Below are positions 32,909 to 42,456 of a stretch of DNA of 64,000 nt, piece by piece. The position numbers and the translations under genes were made by a program. The DNA lies in NCBI GenBank assembly GCA_014860805.1, contig JACZJB010000206.1, positions 1 through 64,000 of the forward strand. Direction: 5' to 3'. The notes under the pieces were generated by a model. That model was not told the origin of the DNA and searched no databases. It saw only the letters and a list, made by a program, of their open reading frames with translations. The stretch comes from Anaerolineales bacterium (GTDB lineage Bacteria > Chloroflexota > Anaerolineae > Anaerolineales > Villigracilaceae). Numbering within the stretch: the stretch's first letter is position 1; each line of letters begins with the position of its first letter.

Positions 32909-33364
32909 ATGATCCGTTTGTATCGTGAAGACGATTTTGAAGCTGTAACTGCCTTTTGGTTTAGAGCCATGCACACCGCCATGCCCGATCTGATGAAACG
33001 CATGGGCTTTGAGTTGGAAGGCGCGCGCGAATATTTTCGGAATGCAGTCGTTCCCGACAATCAAATTTGGGTGTACGAACGGGATAATGTCCCGATCGGT
33101 TTTCTCGCGATCCAGGGCGATTTTATTGACCGTCTGTATGTGGACCCGGATTATCACCGTCAAGGTGTTGGGCAGGCGTTGCTCATGAAAGCCCGCGAAC
33201 TTTTACCGAAACATATCTGGCTTTATACACATGTTGTCAATAAAATGGCGCGCGCCTTTTATGAAAAGAACGGTTTTGTAGCTGAAAAATTTGGCGTCAG
33301 CCCGGCGCCCGAGTCCGAACCTGATGTCGAATATCACTGGCGGGCGAATCCCACTCACAAATAA
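32909..33364 (+). CDS. GNAT family N-acetyltransferase
   Basis: 151 residues. Acetyl-CoA site: FIDRLYVDPDYHRQGVGQAL (motif A, QxxGxG), followed by a C-terminal FYEKNGF motif B. The substrate cannot be inferred; amino-acid, antibiotic or protein amino groups are all possible. The AGGAG site lies just after a terminator, so there may be readthrough or an unseen promoter. It ends 2 bp before alr, indicating co-transcription with the alr-lspA-rluD operon. Confidence 0.88.
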   Translation: MIRLYREDDFEAVTAFWFRAMHTAMPDLMKRMGFELEGAREYFRNAVVPDNQIWVYERDNVPIGFLAIQGDFIDRLYVDPDYHRQGVGQALLMKARELLPKHIWLYTHVVNKMARAFYEKNGFVAEKFGVSPAPESEPDVEYHWRANPTHK

Positions 33365-33366
33365 TC

Positions 33367-34473
33367 ATGCGTCCCACTTATCTTGAAGTCAATCTCGAAC
33401 AGCTAAAGAAAAACCTTGAAGCCATCCGCGCGCATGTTGGGAAAGCAAAGATCATGCCGATGGTCAAAGCCAATGCCTACGGCCACGGCATCGAAGGCGT
33501 GGCTCCGTTCATCGAACCCTACGTGGATTATCTTGGCGTTGCGCTTGTTGAAGAAGCGATTCAATTGCGCATGCTTGGGATCAAGAAGCCGATCCTCGTT
33601 GCAGGCGGCACGTTGATCGAACAATTGCCTTTATTTTTTGAGCACGATTTAATTCTCACCGCCTCTTCGCTTGACCTGTTAACTGCTGCTGAACAATTGG
33701 GAGAATCTACCCGGCAGAGACTCAAAGTCCATTTGAAAATTGACACAGGCATGGAGCGGGTGGGGGTCCATGAATATGAAGCGGAAAAGTTCATCAAAAC
33801 ATCGCTTGCGTGTAGTCACTTAGGTGTAGAGGGGATTTATACTCATCTTGCTAATTCCGAGCAAACAAATGCAAGTGTGACACCCGCGTCTCTTCAACTT
33901 GAACGCTTTCAGGAAGTATTGCATTTCTACGAAAAGAACAGCCTGCCCATGCCCATGCGGCATGTCTGCAATTCGGGTGGAATTCTGAATCTGCCAGAAG
34001 CGCATCTGGATATGGTGCGCCCCGGCGTTTTATTTTATGGCGTTTATCCCGGACGGGATATTCAGACGAAGATCGATGTGAAACCTGCGCTCACTTGGAA
34101 ATCGAAGGTGGCGTACAGCAAGGTCACACTGCCGGGGCGAAGCGTCAGTTATGGGTCGTTGTGGCAGGCTGGGGCGCAGACAAGAATCGTCACTGTCCCG
34201 TGCGGCTATGCGGATGGATATTTTCGCAGAATGACAAATCAAGCGCGGGTCGTCATCAACGGGAAGTCGTATCCACAGGTTGGGCGCATCTGTATGGATC
34301 AATTCATGGTGAGTGTGGGCGATGACGATGTGAAGGTGGGGAGTGAGGTCACTTTGTTGGGCGGTGGAATCACTGCTGAAGAGCTTGCCGACTGGACGGG
34401 CACGAACGAGTATGAGGTGATGACGAATATTAGCGCGCGTGTGCCAAGGGTTTATATCGGTGCGGTACAATAG
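33367..34473 (+). CDS. alr: Alanine racemase
   Basis: 368 residues, the standard length. The PLP Lys34 is in MVKANAYGHG; the other catalytic base, Tyr, is in SVSYGSLW of the C-terminal beta domain; and GRICMDQFMV is diagnostic. It makes D-alanine for peptidoglycan, which fits the surrounding envelope genes (lspA, lgt). It starts 2 bp after the GNAT gene and ends 28 bp before the first lspA. Confidence 0.95.
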   Translation: MRPTYLEVNLEQLKKNLEAIRAHVGKAKIMPMVKANAYGHGIEGVAPFIEPYVDYLGVALVEEAIQLRMLGIKKPILVAGGTLIEQLPLFFEHDLILTASSLDLLTAAEQLGESTRQRLKVHLKIDTGMERVGVHEYEAEKFIKTSLACSHLGVEGIYTHLANSEQTNASVTPASLQLERFQEVLHFYEKNSLPMPMRHVCNSGGILNLPEAHLDMVRPGVLFYGVYPGRDIQTKIDVKPALTWKSKVAYSKVTLPGRSVSYGSLWQAGAQTRIVTVPCGYADGYFRRMTNQARVVINGKSYPQVGRICMDQFMVSVGDDDVKVGSEVTLLGGGITAEELADWTGTNEYEVMTNISARVPRVYIGAVQ

Positions 34474-34501
34474 GCGCACAATTTTGAGACGAGGTGTGAA
34501 G

Positions 34502-35059
34502 TTGAATTCGAGAGTTAAAGATTATTTAATCTTATTTGGTGTGGCGGGTGTGGTGGTTGCGCTTGATCAATGGACAAAGTGGCTGGTGCGCGAGAATATC
34601 GAGTTTGGCGGCATGTGGCTGCCCGAGTCAATGATGTGGCTTAGCCCGTATGCGCGCATTGTGCATTGGTATAACAGCGGCGCGGCGTTTGGTATGTTCC
34701 AGAACGGAAATCTTATTTTTACAATCCTGGCTTTTATTGTGATCGGCGCCATTATTTATTATTTCCCGCATGTGGAGAACGAAGATTGGACATTAAAGAT
34801 CGCAATGGGGTTGCAGCTGGCAGGCGCAAGCGGCAACCTGATTGACCGTTTGATGATGGGCAAGGTGACGGATTTTATTTCCATTGGAGTATTCCCTGTT
34901 TTCAATGTTGCAGATGCTTCCATCTCAATAGGCGTGGCTGTTCTTTTGCTGGGAGTATGGTTCAAGGAGAGACAGGAAAAGATCGCGAAGGCTATGGAAG
35001 AAGTTGTTGAAAAACCAGGTCAGGCTGAAGTCTCGACTCGTTCTGCAGAAGAAAGTTAG
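34502..35059 (+). CDS. lspA: Signal peptidase II, copy 1
   Basis: 185 residues with four membrane helices. Start is TTG at 34502, chosen because GAGG lies 7 nt upstream; an ATG is absent and the nearby GTG (34496) is too close to that site. LspA landmarks: ALDQWTKWLVREN, YNSGAAFGMF, catalytic Asp in ASGNLIDRL and second catalytic Asp in FNVADASI. It cuts the signal peptide from diacylglyceryl-modified prolipoproteins. A charged C-terminal tail of about 30 residues is extra. A second copy follows 8 bp later. Confidence 0.92.
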   Translation: MNSRVKDYLILFGVAGVVVALDQWTKWLVRENIEFGGMWLPESMMWLSPYARIVHWYNSGAAFGMFQNGNLIFTILAFIVIGAIIYYFPHVENEDWTLKIAMGLQLAGASGNLIDRLMMGKVTDFISIGVFPVFNVADASISIGVAVLLLGVWFKERQEKIAKAMEEVVEKPGQAEVSTRSAEES

Positions 35060-35067
35060 CCTGCGAA

Positions 35068-35613
35068 ATGGATGAGAAACCCACGCTTTTGGCAGAACAA
35101 ATTACCACTCGAAAAAAATATTCCGTTTTGCTGGTTGCTGTAACATTGATTGTTGCTTTTGACCAATGCACAAAATGGCTGGTGCGCGAGAATATTCCAA
35201 TTAATACATCCTGGCTGCCTGATTCATTAAACTGGCTTTCTCCGTATGCCAGAATCACATATATCCAGAATAGCGGGTCATCTTTTGGGATGTTTCAGAA
35301 CGCCAAGGTCTTTTTGGCGGTTCTGGCTGTGTTGATCATCCTCGGCGCCATTTACTATGTGGTGACCATGGATTTCGTCGACGATTGGACGATGGCGGCT
35401 GCAGGTCTTTATATTGGCGGGGCGATCGGGAATTTAATAGACCGTCTGTCCATCGGCAGTGTAACGGACTTTGTTTCCGTGGGGACATTTTATATTTTCA
35501 ATGTGGCTGATGCCAGTATCAACGTCAGCGTGGCAATGTTAATTTTGATCGTGTTTATCCATGAAAGAAGAAAACCTACTATGTCAACACCAACTGAAGG
35601 GGAGATATCATGA
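35068..35613 (+). CDS. lspA: Signal peptidase II, copy 2 (tandem paralogue)
   Basis: 181 residues, same fold and order of motifs as copy 1: AFDQCTKWLVREN (the usual Trp is Cys), QNSGSSFGMF, catalytic Asp in GAIGNLIDRL, and FNVADASINVSV. Both catalytic aspartates remain, so it should be active. An N-terminal extension of about 20 polar residues precedes helix 1. The stop overlaps the rluD start by 4 bp. It is probably a tandem duplication that diverged, perhaps for different lipoprotein subsets. Confidence 0.9.
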   Translation: MDEKPTLLAEQITTRKKYSVLLVAVTLIVAFDQCTKWLVRENIPINTSWLPDSLNWLSPYARITYIQNSGSSFGMFQNAKVFLAVLAVLIILGAIYYVVTMDFVDDWTMAAAGLYIGGAIGNLIDRLSIGSVTDFVSVGTFYIFNVADASINVSVAMLILIVFIHERRKPTMSTPTEGEIS

Positions 35614-36536
35614 GCGAACGAGTGGAAAAGTTTAAGTATGAGGATAAAAAGGCTGGCCGCCTTGATAAGTTCCTTGTGATGTGCCTGCCCGAGTTTTCGC
35701 GGGCGCGTTTGCAGGGATTGATCGAGGATGGTTTTGTTTCGATCAATGGCGTCCCTGCAAAAAAATCAGGGCAATCCCTGGATAACGGCTATGAAGTGGA
35801 AGTGCGTATTCCACCGCCTGTCCCAAGTGGACTGGTAGGCGAGAATATCCCGCTGGATATCGTTTTTGAGAATGATGACTTGATTGTGGTTAACAAGCCT
35901 GCGGGTATGGTCGTTCATCCTGCTGCTGGACATGCCTCGGGAACTTTGGTTAATGCTGTTTTGGGATATGACCCTGATATGGAAGGCATTGGTGGAGAGG
36001 AACGCCCCGGACTTGTGCATCGGCTGGATAAGGAAACTTCAGGATTGATCGTGCTGGCAAAAAACGAGCGCGCGCATAATTGGCTGCAAGACCAATTCCG
36101 CTTGAGAAAAGTGGAGAAGACCTATCTTGCCCTGGTAGATGGAAAACCGCCCACACCCGCAGGCCGCGTGGAGGCATCCATTGGGCGAGATCCAAAGGCG
36201 CGTAAAAAAATGGCAATTGTGCCAGCAGGCAAAGGGCGCGAATCCGTTAGCGAATATAAAACGCTGGAAAGCTTTAAAAACCATACCCTGTTGGAGTTTC
36301 GCCCGCATACCGGGCGCACACATCAAATTCGTTTGCACTGTCAGTTTTTGGGATGCCCGATCGTGGGCGATTCAGTGTATGGGAAGCGCACGGTAACGGC
36401 TGAGATCAACAGACATTTTCTTCATGCCTGCCGTTTGAAAATCCTATTGCCAAATGAAAAGCAGCCCAGAACCTTTGAAGCTGAATTGCCAGTTGAACTG
36501 AAAACTGTTTTGGAGGAAGTGAAGAGATATGAATAG
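35610..36536 (+). CDS. rluD: RluA/RluD family 23S rRNA pseudouridine synthase
   Basis: 308 residues. N-terminal S4 RNA-binding domain ([22 protein letters not shown], about residues 15-75), then the catalytic domain with the nucleophile Asp in [16 protein letters not shown] and the downstream [11 protein letters not shown] block. It converts specific uridines to pseudouridine, probably in helix 69 of 23S rRNA as RluD does. The lspA-rluD order is common in many bacteria. RluA/RluC specificity cannot be excluded. Confidence 0.92.
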   Translation: MSERVEKFKYEDKKAGRLDKFLVMCLPEFSRARLQGLIEDGFVSINGVPAKKSGQSLDNGYEVEVRIPPPVPSGLVGENIPLDIVFENDDLIVVNKPAGMVVHPAAGHASGTLVNAVLGYDPDMEGIGGEERPGLVHRLDKETSGLIVLAKNERAHNWLQDQFRLRKVEKTYLALVDGKPPTPAGRVEASIGRDPKARKKMAIVPAGKGRESVSEYKTLESFKNHTLLEFRPHTGRTHQIRLHCQFLGCPIVGDSVYGKRTVTAEINRHFLHACRLKILLPNEKQPRTFEAELPVELKTVLEEVKRYE

Positions 36537-37572
36537 CATGAATTTCGTTGACCTTCGTTCAGATACCGTTACAAAGCCCACCCCTGAAATGCGCGAAGCG
36601 ATGGCGGAGGCTGAGGTGGGTGATGATGTTTATATGGATGACCCGACTGTGAATGCTTTACAGGCAAAGGCAGCATCCATGCTTGGCAAGGAGGACGCGC
36701 TTTTTGTCCCATCCGGTACGATGGGGAATCTTCTGGCTTTGCTTGTCCATTGCCAGCGCGGGGATGAGGCGATTGTTGGCGAGAAATCCCATATTTATTT
36801 GAATGAAGCAGGCGGGATGGCTGCGCTGGGTGGAATTTACCCGCATCCAGTGAGAAATCAACCTGACGGCACGCTTGCCCTGGATGATATCCGCGCCTCG
36901 ATCCAGACCGAGGATGTGCACCACACCATTACGCGACTCATTTGCATCGAGAACACGCAGAATGTTTGCGGTGGTATTGCGTTGACCCCTGAATACACGG
37001 CGCAAGTGGGGAAGCTCGCCAAAGAAAATGGTTTAAAGTTTCACATTGATGGCGCGCGAATCTTCAACGCTGCCGCTGCACTGAATGTGGATGTAAAAGA
37101 TTTAACCGCCCCCGCTGATTCGGTAATGTTCTGTTTGAGCAAGGGATTGGCTGCGCCCGTCGGTTCAATGCTGGTGGGGATGAAGAAATTTATTGATCGC
37201 GCGCGTCATCTGCGCAAGATGCTGGGCGGGGGGATGCGTCAGGCGGGAGTGCTGGCAGCGGCGGGGTTGATTTCGTTGGAGAAAATGACAGGGCGGCTTG
37301 GGCAGGATCATGCCCGGGCGAAGAATCTGTTTGAGGGGTTGAAGCAGGTGAAGGGATTAAAGCTGGATGCGCGCTCCGCGTCCAATATGGTGTATTTCGA
37401 TCTTGCCGATCGCATTGCTTTATCGGAAAATCAAATTATTGAAGAGATGAAGAAGTATGGCGTGCTGGTGGATTGGGCGGGTCCCCGCCGCTTTCGTTTG
37501 GTTACCCACTATTGGGTGGATGATGAAGGGGTGGAGAAGGTTGTCAAAGGGTTTTCGGAAATACTGAAATAA
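36529..37572 (+). CDS. ltaE: Low-specificity L-threonine aldolase
   Basis: 347 residues. Typical N-terminus [20 protein letters not shown], then [14 protein letters not shown] Lys in [30 protein letters not shown] holds the Asp that binds the pyridine nitrogen. It cleaves threonine or allo-threonine to glycine and acetaldehyde. It overlaps rluD by 8 bp. Its stop is only 6 bp from the stop of the convergent diguanylate cyclase, with no terminator between. Confidence 0.93.
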   Translation: MNSMNFVDLRSDTVTKPTPEMREAMAEAEVGDDVYMDDPTVNALQAKAASMLGKEDALFVPSGTMGNLLALLVHCQRGDEAIVGEKSHIYLNEAGGMAALGGIYPHPVRNQPDGTLALDDIRASIQTEDVHHTITRLICIENTQNVCGGIALTPEYTAQVGKLAKENGLKFHIDGARIFNAAAALNVDVKDLTAPADSVMFCLSKGLAAPVGSMLVGMKKFIDRARHLRKMLGGGMRQAGVLAAAGLISLEKMTGRLGQDHARAKNLFEGLKQVKGLKLDARSASNMVYFDLADRIALSENQIIEEMKKYGVLVDWAGPRRFRLVTHYWVDDEGVEKVVKGFSEILK

Positions 37573-37578
37573 TATGCG

Positions 37579-39123
37579 TCATTGAGTAGTCATGGGTGTG
37601 GATTCGATCTGGTCGCGCCCGCGTTCCTTTGCCGTGTATAGACGTTGATCTGCTAGGTCTATTAATTTGATGATCTCGTCAGCTTCTTCGGGAAAGACAG
37701 CTATGCCCATGCTGATGGTTGGGACGGGAATCTGGGCATGGTTGTTGTGGTTGATTTTGATGGATGTGAGAGTTTCACGGATTCGTCCGGCAACTTGAAT
37801 TGCTTGTTGAATATCAGTGTTCGGGAGCGAGATTGCAAATTCTTCCCCGCCCCAACGACCGACAGCGTCGGTCTTTTTTATGTGCTGGCGGATCGTGCGG
37901 CAAAGGTTGATGAGGATTTCATCTCCGATTGAGTGACCAAATGAGTCATTAAATTGTTTGAAATAGTCAATATCCAGCATGATCAAACTAAGGTGTTGAT
38001 TTTCCATCTGGCAAATTTCAGCCTGTTCCCTTAATTTTTGAATGAAATAACCGTGGTTAAATACGCGGGTGAGGCTGTCCAGCCTTGCCTGTTCCTGGAC
38101 AAGGGCATGGTGATAGGTGTTGTCCAGGGCGAGGGCGGCGCGCTGTGCAATGTTGGAGAGCAGTTCAAAATCGCTGCGGTTGAATGCGTTTGCATGGTAG
38201 GATGCGATGGCCATGACGCCATTTACGTGTATTCCCTTCATGGGAACGCCCATCCAGGAAAGGGAGTCTTTTGGTTTTCCTATCAACGAGATTTTTACAC
38301 CCTCAAGTGGTTCCGCTTTTCGAATGTCCGCGAGAAAGAGGACTTTTTGATTTTGCAGGACCCAGTTGGCAAGGGTTCCTTCGAGTTTTATGTTGGTTCC
38401 ATTGAAATATTCCCCGTCATCATAGAAAAGCTCCATGAGAAGCTCGTCGCCTTCTTGGATGCCGATATAGTATGTGTCTGCTTCCAGTACATTTTGAAGT
38501 TCGGCATCCAACAGGGCAAGGAGTTGTTTCGTATCCAGCGTGGAGACAATTTGTTTGCTTACTTCATTGACGATCTCGAGACGGTTCATCTGTTTTTGTG
38601 AGATCGTTTTTAATTGTTGTATGGTTTCAACAGAAATAAACGCGCTGGTGATAAAGCCAATGTGAATAATCCATCCGCTCAAGGACAAGCTGTGATTGAG
38701 ATAAAAAACGAAATGACTTAAGGAAACTATCACGATCAAACAATAGGCTGGTCTGCGGCTTGAAATAACAGACGTTGCAAGCGCCGCCATGAATACGAGT
38801 GCATACGCCAGGTGGTTGAGTTCAACAGGGATCAAATAGGGCAGCAGGCCCAGTGCGGCGCCTGCAATTCCTGCGTTGTACCATGCATATTTTGAGCTGT
38901 TTGGGGATAGGATGTAATTCCGATAATAAAAACCCAAGTAAAAGCAGCCGATAATGCCGTACGCGATCAGGATGTTTCTGTGTACCTGGTCCGCCGGCGG
39001 GTAGAACAAAATGGTGGCGATGATCGTGATGGACAAACTGATTATGCCGGCGATCACTGACGGCAGGATCGAAGCCAGATTGTCCTGAGGATCATACCCA
39101 AATTTGTTCGAATGCTTGTCCAT
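37579..39123 (-). CDS. Membrane GAF-GGDEF diguanylate cyclase
   Basis: 514 residues: about five to six membrane helices (20-170), GAF domain (about 190-335), GGDEF domain (about 345-505). The active site is intact, GRWGGEEF with GGEEF at 425-429, so it should make c-di-GMP from two GTP. The upstream inhibitory I-site is KKTD (416-419) instead of RxxD, so product inhibition may be weak or lost. It lies 2 bp downstream of the HD-GYP gene in the same operon, pairing synthesis with likely hydrolysis. Confidence 0.92.
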   Translation of the reverse strand: MDKHSNKFGYDPQDNLASILPSVIAGIISLSITIIATILFYPPADQVHRNILIAYGIIGCFYLGFYYRNYILSPNSSKYAWYNAGIAGAALGLLPYLIPVELNHLAYALVFMAALATSVISSRRPAYCLIVIVSLSHFVFYLNHSLSLSGWIIHIGFITSAFISVETIQQLKTISQKQMNRLEIVNEVSKQIVSTLDTKQLLALLDAELQNVLEADTYYIGIQEGDELLMELFYDDGEYFNGTNIKLEGTLANWVLQNQKVLFLADIRKAEPLEGVKISLIGKPKDSLSWMGVPMKGIHVNGVMAIASYHANAFNRSDFELLSNIAQRAALALDNTYHHALVQEQARLDSLTRVFNHGYFIQKLREQAEICQMENQHLSLIMLDIDYFKQFNDSFGHSIGDEILINLCRTIRQHIKKTDAVGRWGGEEFAISLPNTDIQQAIQVAGRIRETLTSIKINHNNHAQIPVPTISMGIAVFPEEADEIIKLIDLADQRLYTAKERGRDQIESTPMTTQ

Positions 39124-39125
39124 AT

Positions 39126-42100
39126 TTAGTCGCTGAAAACAAATCCAGTTTCATCTTTTAATACAAGCTGCTCAAAGATTGGGACGATATTCGGGTCGAA
39201 TAAAATCCCTGATTGTTCGTTCAGGTATTGAAGCGCCTCTTCTGTGGAGATTTTCGTTCGATATGGCCGGTTGCTGGTCAGGGCATCGAAGGCATCCACA
39301 ATGGAAAACATGCGGGCAAGAATTGGAATATCTTCTCCTGCGAGTCCGCTGGGGTAGCCGGTGCCATCCCATCTTTCCTGGTGATGACGGATCAATGGAA
39401 TCGTATCTTGCAGAAAGGGGATTCCCTCTACGATCTTTGCACCGATATCTGGATGCAATTTCATGATTTTCCATTCTTCAGCGGTCAAGGGACCGGGTTT
39501 GTGTAGAATGGTGTCGCTGATGCCGATCTTGCCAATATCATGTAAAAGAGACCCGCGTTCCAGTACCTTTAGTTGCTGATGAGTGTACCCAAGGGTCTCT
39601 CCGAGTTTGGCCGCCATGGAACTTACCCTCAGGCTGTGACCTTCTGTCTCTCGATCTCGTGCATCCAGCGCGGAAATTAAAGAAGCAAGCGTCTGGTCGT
39701 AGGTAGCTTCCAGCATATCGTAGGCAGCCTTGATCTCGACTGCCTGACGGCGCGATTCCACCAGCAGGAGCGATCGTTCCAGTGCAATGGCTGCTTGATT
39801 GACCAGTGCCTGCAGATCGTTTGGATTTGCCGCGGGTTTATTTCCCTGATCTTCGTGTGCATCCATCCAAACTGCGCCATATTTGCGAATGGGGGTTTGG
39901 ATGGGCAGGCAGGTTCGGGTGACAGAATGTCCTTGTGAAAAATAAATAAGCTGGCCCGAATTCATCGCATCCTTGATGAGTTCCATTGGGTGTTTATTGC
40001 CGCTATGCGTTCCTGTCTCATCAATTTCCAATTCTGCTTCAATTTCACCATCAACATTCAACAGCACAATGCCTGTCGTAATGCTTTTCGCAAGTTTGTG
40101 AGCAGTTTTAGCAATATCCACTGCGGCGCTTTCAAGATTTTCCGCTTGAATGATTTGATTGCTTAGCCGATACAACAGGGAAGTGATTCGCAAGGAGGAT
40201 CGAAGCTCCTGCTGCAGCCAGGTGCTCTCGAATGCTCCCGCCGCCTGGATCGAAAGAAGTTCTGCAAGCGACTCGTCGTTTTCTGAAAAGAACACCCCAT
40301 CCTGCTTCCCAAACGCAAAAATGACGCCAATGTTCATGCGGTGCCAGCGGATTGGAATGGTGAGCATGCTCCGCAGCCCGGCGTTGTCAATATCCAGGTG
40401 TGATGTGGCGCTGTATTTTCTAACATCGCGAATTCGGAATGGCTGGGCGGCTTGAAAAGCCATTAGCACGAGTGACTCGGAAGTGGCTGAATTTTGCAGG
40501 GATCTCAGCAGGTTGGGCGCAGGGCCGGACGAGGCGCTTTGGGTAAAGTTCCTTTCCTGCCCCAACTGAATATGGACAAACGTGAATCTGGCTTGCAGGA
40601 TTTCCCTGCTGATCGATGCCACCTCATGCGCAGTCGTTCCCGGCTCAACCATGGCTGAAAGCTGGCTGCCCGCTTGAATGAGATTCATTAAACGCTGATG
40701 GTATCCTGAGCGCTCCCAGGAACGGGTCAATTCCGCGCCGACAGCTTCTGCGAGCCCAATGTCTATGCTGCTGAATGCGCTTGTCTTTTCACTGCTGAGA
40801 ACGATCGCTCCATTCGCATGTCCATTGAGTATCAAGGGAATAATTAATGACGAAAGGCTGTTTTCATTTTCAAAACGAATGTAATCGGCATCTTCGCGGA
40901 TGTCGTTAATGATTTGTGTTTTTCTCTGCCGGATAGCCCGCCCAATTGCGCCGACAGAAATACTTTGACGGTACCCAGCAGGGATCATGTTGGTCTGGTG
41001 TCCTGCGGCGGCCAGCAGCATGAACTCCCGATTTTCCGATTCATTGACATAAATGCAGGCCAATGAACATTCCAAAGCCCGTTCCAGCGTGTTGGCTGCA
41101 AGTTGGGCCGCAACCGGCTGGTCTAATTGATTTTCAAGCTGCTGACTTAATTCCAGTAAAAGGTTTAATTGTGCGTTTCTTTTCTTTTCATTCCCCACTT
41201 GATGCGCTAGTGAATCGATCTGGTCTGTCTGCGCGTTTATTCGAATGCGTGTCAGTTCCTGTGTAAGAATAAAAGGCCTGAGATATAACGATATTTGCTG
41301 CCCCCAGTTCCCAAAATCAAAGCTGCGTGAACTGGCTGGGTCTCCCACGTCTTCCGTTTTTTTCAATTCCTGCAGGAGGATATTGATTGTCATAAGAATG
41401 GTGAAGACTTCATAATGAATGATGACCGAAGCCATGAAAAAGAATAGAAAGGTAACTCCCCGAATGGTTGCGATGGAAACAGCAGTTTCATTTATGGAAA
41501 TGTCCAGCAGCAGGAGCAGGACGCCTAAAAATGTCAGCAGGATCAACTCCAGCGAGGCGGCTATCATGACAGACCTGTATCCGAGAATGTTATCTTTCGT
41601 CAGGTCCAAATAATCCCACGGAACGATGTCGTTCATTATCATTGCCATGATCGCTAAAAATGGGATCAACAGAGTCGCAATCGGTACGATCGGTATAAAA
41701 ATAAGACACCATCCCAGCCAGGGGAGGATCTGCAGGCGCATCAAAAACCCGCTGTGTTTTAAAGATGGTGCAACTGTTGCGATTCCCCCGGCAAGGGCCG
41801 TTACTAAAAAGCCGATCACCAGGGAGGTTTTGTAATTAACCAGGTCGTATTGGGCATATTGAGCTTTTGAAACAGCCAGGAATATCCCGCTTGTAAAACC
41901 GATCAATACAAATGTCAGGTTCAGGATGTTGGTCTGTGTAAAATATTTCTTGAGCGGGGTGAGTAAGGTTAAGGTCGCAAGCCCGGTGTAAAACAGGATG
42001 ATCCCTTCAAGATAATATCCGGCTTGCCAGTAAATTCGGGTGAAAATAAAAAGAAGTGCTGCGGCTGCCCCCCGGATGATTATGGATCGTTTCCGACCCG

Positions 42101-42311
42101 CACGTATTATTGAAACGACTTCCAGCGACAGGGCTGTTGCAAAACTAACAAAACCCAGCACAGCGAAAAGCCAGCGAAACTCAGACGTATTAATGACTCT
42201 AAGTTCAGCCGGAATTAAAAGCAGGGCGGCTCCAATGACTCCCAAAATTCCTGAAGAAAAAGCGTTTAGGTTATGGATGAATGGCTGCTTCATGATGCGG
42301 TAGGATAGCAT
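39126..42311 (-). CDS. Multi-pass membrane protein with GAF domains and HD-GYP phosphodiesterase
   Basis: 1061 residues. Ten or more membrane helices (about 10-320), a coiled region, three GAF-like domains (about 375-540, 545-700, 710-860), and a C-terminal HD-GYP domain (about 875-1050). HD-GYP motifs are complete: GSLLHDIGKIGI, HPDIGAKI, HHQERWDGTGYPSGL and FSIVDAFDALTSNRPYR. It probably hydrolyses c-di-GMP in response to a signal sensed by membrane or GAF parts. Start is uncertain (ATG 42311 or ATG 42293, neither with a ribosome site). First gene of the operon with the diguanylate cyclase. Confidence 0.9.
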   Translation of the reverse strand: MLSYRIMKQPFIHNLNAFSSGILGVIGAALLLIPAELRVINTSEFRWLFAVLGFVSFATALSLEVVSIIRAGRKRSIIIRGAAAALLFIFTRIYWQAGYYLEGIILFYTGLATLTLLTPLKKYFTQTNILNLTFVLIGFTSGIFLAVSKAQYAQYDLVNYKTSLVIGFLVTALAGGIATVAPSLKHSGFLMRLQILPWLGWCLIFIPIVPIATLLIPFLAIMAMIMNDIVPWDYLDLTKDNILGYRSVMIAASLELILLTFLGVLLLLLDISINETAVSIATIRGVTFLFFFMASVIIHYEVFTILMTINILLQELKKTEDVGDPASSRSFDFGNWGQQISLYLRPFILTQELTRIRINAQTDQIDSLAHQVGNEKKRNAQLNLLLELSQQLENQLDQPVAAQLAANTLERALECSLACIYVNESENREFMLLAAAGHQTNMIPAGYRQSISVGAIGRAIRQRKTQIINDIREDADYIRFENENSLSSLIIPLILNGHANGAIVLSSEKTSAFSSIDIGLAEAVGAELTRSWERSGYHQRLMNLIQAGSQLSAMVEPGTTAHEVASISREILQARFTFVHIQLGQERNFTQSASSGPAPNLLRSLQNSATSESLVLMAFQAAQPFRIRDVRKYSATSHLDIDNAGLRSMLTIPIRWHRMNIGVIFAFGKQDGVFFSENDESLAELLSIQAAGAFESTWLQQELRSSLRITSLLYRLSNQIIQAENLESAAVDIAKTAHKLAKSITTGIVLLNVDGEIEAELEIDETGTHSGNKHPMELIKDAMNSGQLIYFSQGHSVTRTCLPIQTPIRKYGAVWMDAHEDQGNKPAANPNDLQALVNQAAIALERSLLLVESRRQAVEIKAAYDMLEATYDQTLASLISALDARDRETEGHSLRVSSMAAKLGETLGYTHQQLKVLERGSLLHDIGKIGISDTILHKPGPLTAEEWKIMKLHPDIGAKIVEGIPFLQDTIPLIRHHQERWDGTGYPSGLAGEDIPILARMFSIVDAFDALTSNRPYRTKISTEEALQYLNEQSGILFDPNIVPIFEQLVLKDETGFVFSD

Positions 42312-42377
42312 AAGAACCAGAATTTATCTACCTCTCCATAAAACTCAAATTGAGACAAAAAAGCCAGCTGCGATTTC

Positions 42378-42386
42378 TGATATAAT
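42378..42386 (+). promoter_or_regulatory. Extended -10 promoter of the PNP gene
   Basis: TGATATAAT (extended -10 plus TATAAT at 42381-42386) identical to the one at 32371-32379. No good -35 is seen at 17 bp. The 5' UTR would be about 65 nt, with a weak CCTGT/ACAGG hairpin. Confidence 0.6.
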
Positions 42387-42456
42387 CCCGGACGCAAATT
42401 GGCTTTTAAGTTGGGGGCGCGCCTGTTTGTAAAAAATACAGATACAGGTATCCATA

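Noticed and set aside
42387-42456. Purine riboswitch before the PNP gene
   Set aside because: The conserved purine-aptamer core sequences and three-way junction are not present.
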